Positions 51,526 to 58,664 of a stretch of DNA of 64,000 nt are shown here, in pieces. The stretch's first letter is position 1, and every line of letters begins with the position of its first letter. A model generated the notes under the pieces. That model made no database searches and had not been told where the DNA came from. It worked only from the letters and a program-made list of their open reading frames with translations. A program made the position numbers and the translations under genes. This stretch comes from Streptococcus parasanguinis CC87K (GTDB taxonomy: Bacteria > Bacillota > Bacilli > Lactobacillales > Streptococcaceae): positions 980,597 to 1,044,596 of the forward strand of contig NZ_KI669401.1 of assembly GCF_000507765.1 (NCBI RefSeq). The letters are read 5' to 3'.

Positions 51526-51582
51526 GAAAACTTTCTAAAACCTATAACACGGCTTGCCTGCTGATGAATTAGAAAGGTTTTC
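51526..51582 (+). promoter_or_regulatory. integrase leader hairpin sequestering its SD
   Basis: GAAAACTTTCTAA (51526-51538) pairs with TTAGAAAGGTTTTC (51569-51582), 13 bp with one bulge. The SD AGAAAGG (51571-51577) is in the right arm, and the roughly 30-base loop holds most of the 28-bp repeat shared with the small RNA. Opening this hairpin would be needed for int translation. Confidence 0.7.
51535..51562 (+). repeat. 28-bp direct repeat, copy 2 (in the int leader)
   Basis: Exact copy of 50167-50194 with unrelated flanks on both sides. Confidence 0.9.
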
Positions 51583-51586
51583 GATC

Positions 51587-52753
51587 ATGAATATTACAGA
51601 ATACAAAAAGAAAGACGGTACAATAGTGTACCGCACCAGCTTATATCTTGGTGTCGATTCAATCACGGGAAAGAAGATTAAGACAACCATTTCAGCCCGC
51701 ACCAAAAAAGAAATTAAGAACAAGGCTCTACAAGCAAAATTCGAATTTGAAAAGAATGGTGCAACTCGCACCGCTTTTACTCAATTTGAAACATACAGCG
51801 AATTAATGGATAGTTGGTGGGAAATATACTCTCCCACGATCAAACCAAATTCAAAAATTTCTATTAAATCGCAAATAGAAAAGTACTTGCGCCCTGCTTT
51901 TGGGGATATCAAACTAGAAAAGTTGACCCCTGCCATCATTCAGCAACAAGTGAACAAATGGGCTAATGATTACAACAAAAACAACAATGGTTTTAAACAA
52001 TATGCCCAGCTTCATTCATATAATAAAAGCATTTTACAGTATGGGGCTTCATTACAAGCAATTCCGTTCAATCCTGCAAAAGATATAATAGTTCCCAAAG
52101 TCAAAATAGAGAAAGCAAAAATCAAGCATTTCACAGATTCAGAATTAAAACAGTTCTTTGAATACCTGGATAGCTTGGATCAAACAAGATTTAAAAATCT
52201 CTTTTGTGTCACTCTTTACAAGTTCCTACTTGCTACGGGTTGCCGTATCAATGAAGCATTGGCGCTGGAATGGTCTGATATTGATCTTGATAATGCCGTG
52301 GTGCATATCACAAAGACATTGAACTTAAGAAAAGTTCCGAATAGTCCAAAGTCTAAAAGCGGTATTAGAGATATTGATATTGACGTTCAGACGGTTACAA
52401 TGCTCAAACAATACAAGCGCCAACAAATTAAAGAGGCTTGGAAGATTGGAAAAAATGAAACAGTTGTTTTCTCAAGTCTAGTCAGAAAATATTCTGATTA
52501 TAGAACACTAGGGAATAGATTAAAAAAGCATTTCATAGAGGCAAACGTTCCTAGTATTGGTTTCCATGGTTTCCGACACACTCACGCTAGCTTGTTATTA
52601 AATGCTGGAATACCTTACAAAGAACTCCAGCACCGACTAGGACACGCTACTTTATCTATGACTATGGACACATACAGTCACCTTTCAAAAGATAGCGCAA
52701 AAAAAGCTGTCTCAATTTTTGAAACAGCACTAAATAATGTCAAAAGTTCCTAA
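51587..52753 (+). CDS. int: tyrosine-type site-specific integrase
   Basis: A 388-residue tyrosine recombinase. N-terminal arm-binding region (MNITEYKKKDGTIVYRTSLYLGVD), SAM-like core-binding domain (about 65-165), catalytic domain with arginine in LATGCRINEALALEWSDID, H-x-x-R in GFHGFRHTHASLLL and nucleophile tyrosine in LSMTMDTYSHL. ATG of MNITEYK was chosen because AGAAAGG precedes it; an in-frame TTG 33 bases upstream lies inside the leader hairpin loop. It is the last plus-strand gene before the right end of the element. Confidence 0.95.
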   Translation: MNITEYKKKDGTIVYRTSLYLGVDSITGKKIKTTISARTKKEIKNKALQAKFEFEKNGATRTAFTQFETYSELMDSWWEIYSPTIKPNSKISIKSQIEKYLRPAFGDIKLEKLTPAIIQQQVNKWANDYNKNNNGFKQYAQLHSYNKSILQYGASLQAIPFNPAKDIIVPKVKIEKAKIKHFTDSELKQFFEYLDSLDQTRFKNLFCVTLYKFLLATGCRINEALALEWSDIDLDNAVVHITKTLNLRKVPNSPKSKSGIRDIDIDVQTVTMLKQYKRQQIKEAWKIGKNETVVFSSLVRKYSDYRTLGNRLKKHFIEANVPSIGFHGFRHTHASLLLNAGIPYKELQHRLGHATLSMTMDTYSHLSKDSAKKAVSIFETALNNVKSS

Positions 52754-52757
52754 AAAG
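52743..52757. repeat. alternative attachment repeat, right
   Basis: AAAGTTCCTAAAAAG, matching 44369-44383, over the int stop codon. Confidence 0.4.
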
Positions 52758-52777
52758 GAGAACATTTTTTACATTGT

Positions 52778-52816
52778 GATACGTTAATCCCTTATGTATC
52801 AAGGGTTTAGCGTATC
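52778..52816 (+). terminator. integrase 3' hairpin
   Basis: GATACGTTAATCCCTT pairs with AAGGGTTTAGCGTATC, with one true mismatch and one G-U pair. A U run is lacking, so this may be an integrase-binding or mRNA-end structure rather than a classical terminator. Confidence 0.55.
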
Positions 52817-52828
52817 TTTGCGTTATAG

Positions 52829-52840
52829 GATTTTATTATA
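52829..52840. repeat. candidate attachment-site core, right (paired with 44258-44269)
   Basis: GATTTTATTATA as in the left copy. Beyond this point the composition returns to that of the chromosome. Confidence 0.5.
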
Positions 52841-52962
52841 ACACGATTCCATCTATTTTAAAGAGTTTTAGCTTCTTTTTGAAAAGAAACTGTTCTTTTC
52901 AGTAGTTTTCATTGTCCTAGTACAGTTTCCAATATGGGACTATCTGTCCTGTATGTTGCAAT

Positions 52963-52989
52963 AAAAAAGGAGCCAGCGACTCCTTTTTT
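52963..52989 (-). terminator. nuclease gene terminator
   Basis: Minus strand AAAAAAGGAGTCG, CTGG, CTCCTTTTTT, just after the stop. Confidence 0.9.
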
Positions 52990-53009
52990 AGATCTTTCTT
53001 TTGAAACCG

Positions 53010-55322
53010 TTAGTGAGTCGTCCTTTTCTTCTTATACAAGACAAGACTCATCGTAGCTATTGCCACTCCAAAAAGAGCTAGATAGCTTGTTTCTTGTCCA
53101 GTAGATGGAAGGATTTTCCGTTTACCTGGTGTCTTGGTTTCTGTTGTGGCCTCTTCCTTGTCGTCTTGCTTCTCATCTTCGTTCTTGCCCTTCTCTTTGC
53201 TTTCAGCTGTTGAACTCTTTTGTTCATTGGCTTGAGTCTGATGAGGGACTAGTTGAGATCCTGTATTCGATGAAGAAGGGCTGGTTTGATCCGTTGGTTG
53301 TCCTGTATTTCCTTGTTGATCATCTGTCGGTGTTCCTGGAGTTTGTGCTCCATTAAAGTCGATTTGGACCAAGACAGGATCATGGTCTGATGCACGACCG
53401 TGTTCCTTCATAAAGGAAGCATTGATATGGACTGGTTCAAACCTTGCTTTGGCTGCCATGTTGTTTGAGATAAAAATGTTATCCAAAACTTGATTGCTTC
53501 CACGGTAGAAATAAGAATAGCGATCGCCTACATCATGTTGAGCCATTAAGTTGGTTAGTTCGTTACCCGCAAGGATCTGGGCCGTGGTTGAGAAATCGTA
53601 ATCATTAAAATCACCCGTCAATACAAAGGTGGTCTTCGGATTTTGCTTCAAGCCTTCTTGGACGAATTGATGGATGACACTGGCTTGTGCTTCACGAGTT
53701 GGCAAGGTATGTTCCACTGCTGGTTGGCTTGCCCCATAAATAGCATCATCTCCGATTTTTGATTTCAAGTGATTAGCAATCACCACAACTGGTTGACCTT
53801 TGAATTCAAACTCAACAGCTAAAGACTTGCGAGTATGATTAAACGATGGGTCATTAGGGGCAATCCGAGCTGGATTTTTAACCAGGTGTCCCTTGTCAAA
53901 TTGTGCTGCTTCGTTGCTAGTCGCTACCTCTTTCTTGGCTAAGGTCACACGTTCTGGATTGTAGAGAATTCCTAAGCGAATATTGGAACCTGGCTTTCCT
54001 CCGTCAGCGCCATCTACTGGAGCAACCTCCGTATACTCATAGCTCTTGCCACCCAATTCCTTGATCCGATTGGCTAGTTTGCGTCCACTTTCAAGACCAC
54101 TGGTCGTCCCGTCATCCACACTACCATTATTGTCCTGCACTTCGATCAAAGTGATAATATCCGGATTGTGAATTTCATGGATAAAGGAATTGGCAATCAG
54201 CGTCACCTTATCCTCTGGCGTTTCATTTTTGTCATTGTTAGCCGAGAAATTTTCAATATTATAGGAAGCGATGGTCAGCTTGTCCTCACTTGGTTGGGTT
54301 TGAGCTGCTTGACGCTGCAAGCCACCATCTTGAACTGTCAACTGTTGAGTGGGCTCTACCTTATAAAAGCTATTCCGATAAGTCACCACTCCTGTCACAT
54401 CTTCTGCAAAGTAATCTTTGGCTTTTGCGACAAACTGATTACCAACATAAATCGGGATCGTCGCTGTATTTTGCGCATGTGGCCGTAGATTCAGACCTCC
54501 AATATTGTTTAAAGGAAGGCCTGTAAAATCTTCTCCCAATACATAGATATCTCCTTTGTACTGGGGACCAAGGACATGCGGTTTCTTCACCACCGTGAGC
54601 ATTCCTTCCAGGCTTTCCCAATAATCGAGGGCATCGGTTTCTGGAGCATAAGCAGTCGGATTAGGCTTCACATCTGCTGGCATGCCCGCAGTGATATTCA
54701 CAGCTTCTGGAAGAGGGGCTGTCCCGTCTTTGGTGATCCAAGTATCGACCAGCATGGTCACCGTTAAACTATTCGTTGGTTCCTTAAAGGTCTTCCCAGC
54801 TCCCAAGGTGACTTCTTCCATATAGCCTTCCTTGACAGTACCTGTTATTTTAACTTTGTCGCCGACCTTGACCTTGTATTTGGAAACTACATAAATCCCA
54901 TCTGAAGTCCGACTATTCCCATCCGATTCAATATCTTGGGCATAAAAACCATAGCGGTCTGTCTTGGTCACCACTACATTTTTGATGGCTACCTTTTGGC
55001 CTTCCAGTGGAGAGCGTTGCGATTCCCCTTGAATGTCCCCGATCTTAACCGTTTTCTCCTCAGTAGCGTCTGAGGAACTGCTAGATGTCTCTTCTTTATC
55101 ACTCGAAGCTCTCGTCGTAGCGTCTGTAGTTGTTGTTGTAGCGAAAGTCGAATGATTTGTCGAGCTTTCCTCGCTGCTAGTATTCGTCACAAGCGCTGGC
55201 TCTGAAGTCGAAGCTGTGGTCTCGTCTGCAACTACCGTGAGGGCACTGCTAAAGACCCCCAACTGACTAGCCAATAAGGTGGCTACTCCCAGTAGGCGAA
55301 TCTTTTTACCGTTTTTTCTCAT
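53010..55322 (-). CDS. LPXTG cell wall-anchored nuclease (SpnA/SWAN-like)
   Basis: Surface DNase of the endonuclease/exonuclease/phosphatase family, related to S. pyogenes SpnA and S. sanguinis SWAN, which degrade extracellular-trap DNA. Of 770 residues: signal peptide through about residue 33 (LLASQLGVFSSALTVVADE), a Ser/Thr-rich spacer, OB-like domains about 90-340 (with VKVGDKVKITGTVKEG), and an EEP domain. The EEP domain shows IASYNIENFSANND, LIEVQDNNG, VVIANHLKSKIG, VLTGDFNDYDFS and GRASDHDPVL. A Pro/Thr-rich wall linker precedes LPSTGQE, with a helix and KKKR tail. The ATG after GGGATGGAG was chosen. The promoter has a cre box. Confidence 0.92.
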   Translation of the reverse strand: MRKNGKKIRLLGVATLLASQLGVFSSALTVVADETTASTSEPALVTNTSSEESSTNHSTFATTTTTDATTRASSDKEETSSSSSDATEEKTVKIGDIQGESQRSPLEGQKVAIKNVVVTKTDRYGFYAQDIESDGNSRTSDGIYVVSKYKVKVGDKVKITGTVKEGYMEEVTLGAGKTFKEPTNSLTVTMLVDTWITKDGTAPLPEAVNITAGMPADVKPNPTAYAPETDALDYWESLEGMLTVVKKPHVLGPQYKGDIYVLGEDFTGLPLNNIGGLNLRPHAQNTATIPIYVGNQFVAKAKDYFAEDVTGVVTYRNSFYKVEPTQQLTVQDGGLQRQAAQTQPSEDKLTIASYNIENFSANNDKNETPEDKVTLIANSFIHEIHNPDIITLIEVQDNNGSVDDGTTSGLESGRKLANRIKELGGKSYEYTEVAPVDGADGGKPGSNIRLGILYNPERVTLAKKEVATSNEAAQFDKGHLVKNPARIAPNDPSFNHTRKSLAVEFEFKGQPVVVIANHLKSKIGDDAIYGASQPAVEHTLPTREAQASVIHQFVQEGLKQNPKTTFVLTGDFNDYDFSTTAQILAGNELTNLMAQHDVGDRYSYFYRGSNQVLDNIFISNNMAAKARFEPVHINASFMKEHGRASDHDPVLVQIDFNGAQTPGTPTDDQQGNTGQPTDQTSPSSSNTGSQLVPHQTQANEQKSSTAESKEKGKNEDEKQDDKEEATTETKTPGKRKILPSTGQETSYLALFGVAIATMSLVLYKKKRTTH

Positions 55323-55356
55323 GCGTTTCTCCATCCCTAAAAAGTTTTCCTCTTTT

Positions 55357-55395
55357 ATTATAAGGGAATGACTTTGCATTTTCAAGCGCTTTCAA
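55357..55395 (-). promoter_or_regulatory. nuclease promoter overlapping a CcpA cre box
   Basis: Minus strand: -35 TTGAAA (55380-55385), 17-base spacer, -10 TATAAT (55357-55362). TTTCAAGCGCTTTCA (55380-55394) fits the cre consensus and covers the -35, predicting glucose repression. Confidence 0.75.
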
Positions 55396-55410
55396 AAATA
55401 TTTTTCAAAA

Positions 55411-55445
55411 AGAAAAACACTTCGACCCAAAAAGATCGAAGTGTC
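55411..55445 (-). terminator. terminator after the treC remnant
   Basis: Minus strand ACACTTCGA, loop, TCGAAGTGTTTTTC, just after the stop; an intact leftover of the trehalose operon. Confidence 0.85.
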
Positions 55446-55451
55446 AAGAAC

Positions 55452-56200
55452 TTAAGCTAAAATTGCCAGTGTCTGATACGGTTTCAGAATTACTTTTTCA
55501 GAAAGCTTTACATTCTCATAGTTGGACAAGAGCACGCGCCATGCTTGGTAGTCTTCTGGAATCGCTACTTCAACTTCACTTCCATAGAAATGATTGAGTA
55601 CCAAGAGTTTTTGACCGTCTAAGTGGCGTTCAAAAGCATAGACTTCTTGACTATCTTCCAGTGCTGGCTGGTAGCTTCCTTCTGAAATGATCCGCATTTC
55701 TTTGCGCAAGCGAATCAATTCTTTATAGAAGGTAAAGATTGGTCCATCCATCTCCTTTTCAACGTTGAAGTCTTTATAGGACTTCCCAACTTTCAACCAT
55801 GGCGTGCCTGTTGAAAAACCGGCATTTAGAGAAGCATCCCATTGCATGGGCGTACGTGAATTATCACGTGACTTAGCTTGGATAATCTTGAAGGCTTGCT
55901 CAGGTGACTTGCCTTGGTCCAAGTGCATTTGGTAAGCATTGATGGACTCCACATCCACGTAATCTGCCATCGAATCATAGTCTGGATCAATCATGCCGAT
56001 TTCTTCCCCCATATAGATATAAGGGGTCCCACGTGACAAGTGAATGCTAGCTGCGAGCATGGTCGCTCCTTCATTGCGGAAGTTCTTGATATCTACAAAG
56101 CGATTCAAAGCACGAGGTTGGTCATGGTTATTCCAGAAAAGGGCACTCCAACCACCACGTTCACTCATTTCCTTGCCCCAAGTATGATAGAGACGTTTGA
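55452..56200 (-). pseudogene. treC: trehalose-6-phosphate hydrolase, 3' half only
   Basis: The encoded stretch matches the C-terminal half of GH13 alpha,alpha-phosphotrehalase: ELKRLYHTWGKEMSERGGWS, FWNNHDQPR (catalytic-site histidine and aspartate), LSRGTPYIYMGEEIGM, SRTPMQWDASLNAGFS, and the terminal beta-domain. The family is about 540 residues; about 250 remain, without the first catalytic carboxylates of the barrel. On the far side of about 56200 the sequence switches to treR in the opposite direction. The open frame continues about 90 bases into antisense treR, which is not TreC sequence. Non-functional. Confidence 0.85.
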
Positions 56201-56768
56201 GCTCTTGCAGGAAGAAGGCTTTATCGAGACTGTTCAAGGGATGGGGTCGCAAATTTGTAGGCAAGCACACTTTGACTTCCCCGTTTCCCAATTAACCAGC
56301 TATCAAGAAATCGTCAAAGCTTCTGGTCTTCGCTCAGAAACCAATGTCATTCGTTTGGAACAAATCAGTATCGATGAAAAAGGAGCTAAAAAGACAGGTT
56401 TCCCTCTTCACCGTTTGGTTTGGAAAGTAACCCGGCAACGGGTGGTGGATGGTGTCGCTTCTGTCTTAGATATTGATTACCTAGACAGAGAGCTGATCCC
56501 TGGCCTGACCAAGGAAATTGCCCAGCACTCTATCTACCAATATATAGAAGAAGACTTGAAATTGCAGATTGGCTATGCCAAAAAAGAAATCTTGATTTCA
56601 CCAATCGATAATCGTGACAAAGTCTTACTGGATCTTGGAAAAGACAAACACGTGGAAACTGTCCGTTCCCAAGTTCACCTAGCAGACGGACGCCAATTCC
56701 AATTCACCGAAAGCCGACACAAATTAGACAAGTTTCATTTTGTCGACTATGCAGAACGGAGGAAATAA
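56200..56768 (+). pseudogene. treR: trehalose operon repressor, 3' part only
   Basis: Plus-strand frame from about LLQEEGFIETVQGMGSQI onward matches GntR/UTRA-type TreR: FDFPVSQLTSYQEIVKASG, then VTRQRVVDGVASVLDIDYLD, QHSIYQYIEEDLKLQIGYAK and a FTESRHKLDKFHFVDYAERR end. The N-terminal winged-helix DNA-binding domain (about 50 residues) is missing. The open frame extends left only as antisense treC. With treP also absent, a deletion has joined treC to treR. Any product would lack DNA binding. Confidence 0.85.
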
Positions 56769-56944
56769 AGGAGGCTGGGACAAAAGTCCTAGCCTCTCAA
56801 TTATTTTTGGATTGTCGAGCAAGACGCAGTGGTTGAGTGGGCTCTCTACGCTGATTTCATCAGCTTTTACAGCCCTACTCAACTGTGCGAAGGTGGGACG
56901 ACGAAATCGAATTCTAACGAATAACCGATTTCTGTCCCACTCTC
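56767..56944 (+). repeat. R2 interspersed repeat, copy C
   Basis: 178 bases directly after the treR stop and before the convergent ABC ATPase. Same layout as copy A, with small differences in the GTTGAG arm and loop. Confidence 0.87.
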
Positions 56945-56947
56945 ATT

Positions 56948-57751
56948 TTATCCTAATACCAATTCATCACTTACCAGGGTTTCACCACTGTTTTGTTGGA
57001 AGAGGCGCATCAAATCTTCAACCGTTAGGTTTTTCTTTTCTTCTCCTTTGACGTCGACAACGATCTTGCCTTGGTAGAGCATGATCAAGCGGTTGCCGTA
57101 TTCAATGGCATGGTTCATATCATGCGTAATCATCAAAGTTGTCAAATCATGGCTTTCCACAATCTTTTGTGTCAATTCCATGACCATTTCACTGGTCTTG
57201 GGATCGAGCGCTGCGGTGTGTTCATCCAGAAGCAAGAGTTTGGGTTTGACCAAGGCTGCCATGACCAAGGTCAAAGCTTGACGTTGCCCACCAGACAAAT
57301 ATTGGGTATCGACTTTGAGGCGGTTCTCTAAACCGATATTCAGTTCCTTCAAGGCTTCACGGAATAATTCGCGATCTTTCTCCCGAACTCCCCAGCCCAA
57401 ACCACGAGATTTCCCCCGACGTTGGGCAATGGCCATATTTTCTTCAATGGTCAAACGAGAAGCTGTCCCCATCTTGGGATCTTGGAAGACACGCGCAATA
57501 TCTTTCGCACGCCTACGAACACTCGCATTTTTGATGGAGTTACCTTCTAGCAAGATATCCCCTTCATCCACGACTAGATTTCCTGCCAAGATGTTCATCA
57601 AGGTTGATTTCCCAGCTCCATTTCCACCGATAACCGAAATGAAATCTCCTTCTTCCACTTGGAGATCCAAGCCTTTTAAGACATGGTTTTCATTAACTGT
57701 TCCTGCTTCAAATGTCTTATGAATACCTTCAATTGATAATAATGTTGCCAT
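56948..57751 (-). CDS. ABC transporter ATP-binding protein (TrpZ-like)
   Basis: A 267-residue ATPase: Walker A GGNGAGKSTLMN near 37, Q-loop VFQDPKMGTASRLT, signature LSGGQRQALTLVMAAL near 150, and Walker B LLLDEHTAALDP. The DEHTA variant is typical of the TrpXYZ/ABC-sugar-like importer group. It is last of a three-gene importer, nine bases after the permease. Substrate is inferred to be an aromatic amino acid from gene-family naming only. Confidence 0.88.
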   Translation of the reverse strand: MATLLSIEGIHKTFEAGTVNENHVLKGLDLQVEEGDFISVIGGNGAGKSTLMNILAGNLVVDEGDILLEGNSIKNASVRRRAKDIARVFQDPKMGTASRLTIEENMAIAQRRGKSRGLGWGVREKDRELFREALKELNIGLENRLKVDTQYLSGGQRQALTLVMAALVKPKLLLLDEHTAALDPKTSEMVMELTQKIVESHDLTTLMITHDMNHAIEYGNRLIMLYQGKIVVDVKGEEKKNLTVEDLMRLFQQNSGETLVSDELVLG

Positions 57752-57760
57752 ACTATTCTC

Positions 57761-58654
57761 CTACTTATTTCCTAACTTCAATCCGCGAACACGAAGACGT
57801 TTTTGCGCCTCAGGAGCGAACAAGACAATCGCGAGCAAGATTGCATTGAAGAGACGGACCATATTTTGATCGAGATTTGGGATCTCGTAAATATTTAAGA
57901 TAATCAAACGGTACACAATGGCTCCAACCCCGATGGAAAGCAAGCGCCAACCAATGGTCAATTCGTGGATCAAAACTTCAGCGATAATCACCGCACTCAA
58001 GCCGACTACGATCGTCCCTGTACCAGAAGTCACATCTGAGAAACCATCATTTTGTGCAAACATGGCTCCACAAAGGGCAATCAAGCCATTGGAAATCATG
58101 TAGCCCAACATCTTCATGTTATCTACATTGACCCCATTGGCCTCACTCATTGGAATGTTATCACCAGTCGAGCGCAAAACCAAGCCAAGTTGCGTCTTCA
58201 TTAAGAGGGTCAATAAGATACAGACGATGATCAAGCAAGAAACACTAATCAAAAAGACAGCTTCTTCATTGGACAAGCCCAATTTCATGACACTTTTGAA
58301 AATGGTACTGGCATCGCCAATAGAGAGGTTGGGTACTCCCCCCATGATTTTAATATTGATAGAGTAGAGACCGGTCAAAGTGACAATCCCTGTCAAGAGG
58401 GCTGGAATTTTCATTTTTGTATGGAGAATTCCAGAGACCAATCCTGCGATCATTCCGGCTAGGAAGCCTAAAAAGGTTGCAAGCCAAGGATTTCTTCCGG
58501 CTTGAATTTGGGATGCTACAACTGCTGCCCCAAGTGGAAAGGCTCCTTCTGCCGTCATATCAGCAATATCTAAAATTCGAAATGTTAAGTAAACACCGAT
58601 CGCCATGATCGACCACAATAAACCTTCTGATAAACTTGATAAAACAAAATTCAT
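57761..58654 (-). CDS. ABC transporter permease (TrpY-like)
   Basis: A 297-residue polytopic permease with eight to ten helices, opening LSEGLLWSIMAIGVYLTFRILDIADMTAEGAFPLGAAVV. This matches the YcjP/LivH-like permease of importers with PF04392 binding proteins. The ATPase-contact loop is LRSTGDNIPMSEANGVNVDNMKMLGY near 160-185. It follows the binding-protein gene by ten bases. Confidence 0.88.
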   Translation of the reverse strand: MNFVLSSLSEGLLWSIMAIGVYLTFRILDIADMTAEGAFPLGAAVVASQIQAGRNPWLATFLGFLAGMIAGLVSGILHTKMKIPALLTGIVTLTGLYSINIKIMGGVPNLSIGDASTIFKSVMKLGLSNEEAVFLISVSCLIIVCILLTLLMKTQLGLVLRSTGDNIPMSEANGVNVDNMKMLGYMISNGLIALCGAMFAQNDGFSDVTSGTGTIVVGLSAVIIAEVLIHELTIGWRLLSIGVGAIVYRLIILNIYEIPNLDQNMVRLFNAILLAIVLFAPEAQKRLRVRGLKLGNK

Positions 58655-58664
58655 CTCAAACCTC

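Larger units (their letters stand above)
44258..52840. mobile_element. PICI-like integrated phage satellite (about 8.5 kb)
   Basis: The plus-strand int and CI-like repressor lie at the right end. A minus-strand block follows: Cro-like, small ORFs, HTH, replication module, iteron origin, TerS-like HTH and ArpU-like. This divergent order is that of PICIs. No capsid, tail, lysis or large terminase genes are present, so it would depend on a helper phage or be mobilised passively. It is AT-richer than the flanks. Ends are set by the direct repeat GATTTTATTATA; a 15-bp repeat (44369-44383 and 52743-52757) is an alternative pair. Confidence 0.78.

Noticed and set aside
51554..51586. TTG start for the integrase 33 bases upstream
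   Set aside because: It lies in the leader hairpin loop without an SD. The ATG at 51587 has AGAAAGG in range.
44369..52757. The 15-bp repeat as the definite attachment core
   Set aside because: Longer than the 12-bp alternative, but the right copy is inside the int coding end and the left lies among several similar AGTTC repeats, which suits integrase arm sites. Left as an alternative, not asserted.
55452..56291. Treating the 279-residue frame as an intact alpha-glucosidase
   Set aside because: Its first 30 or so residues are antisense treR, and half of the GH13 barrel is missing. It is a remnant.
56040..56768. Treating the 242-residue frame as a full GntR regulator
   Set aside because: The first 50-60 residues are antisense treC and contain no winged helix.
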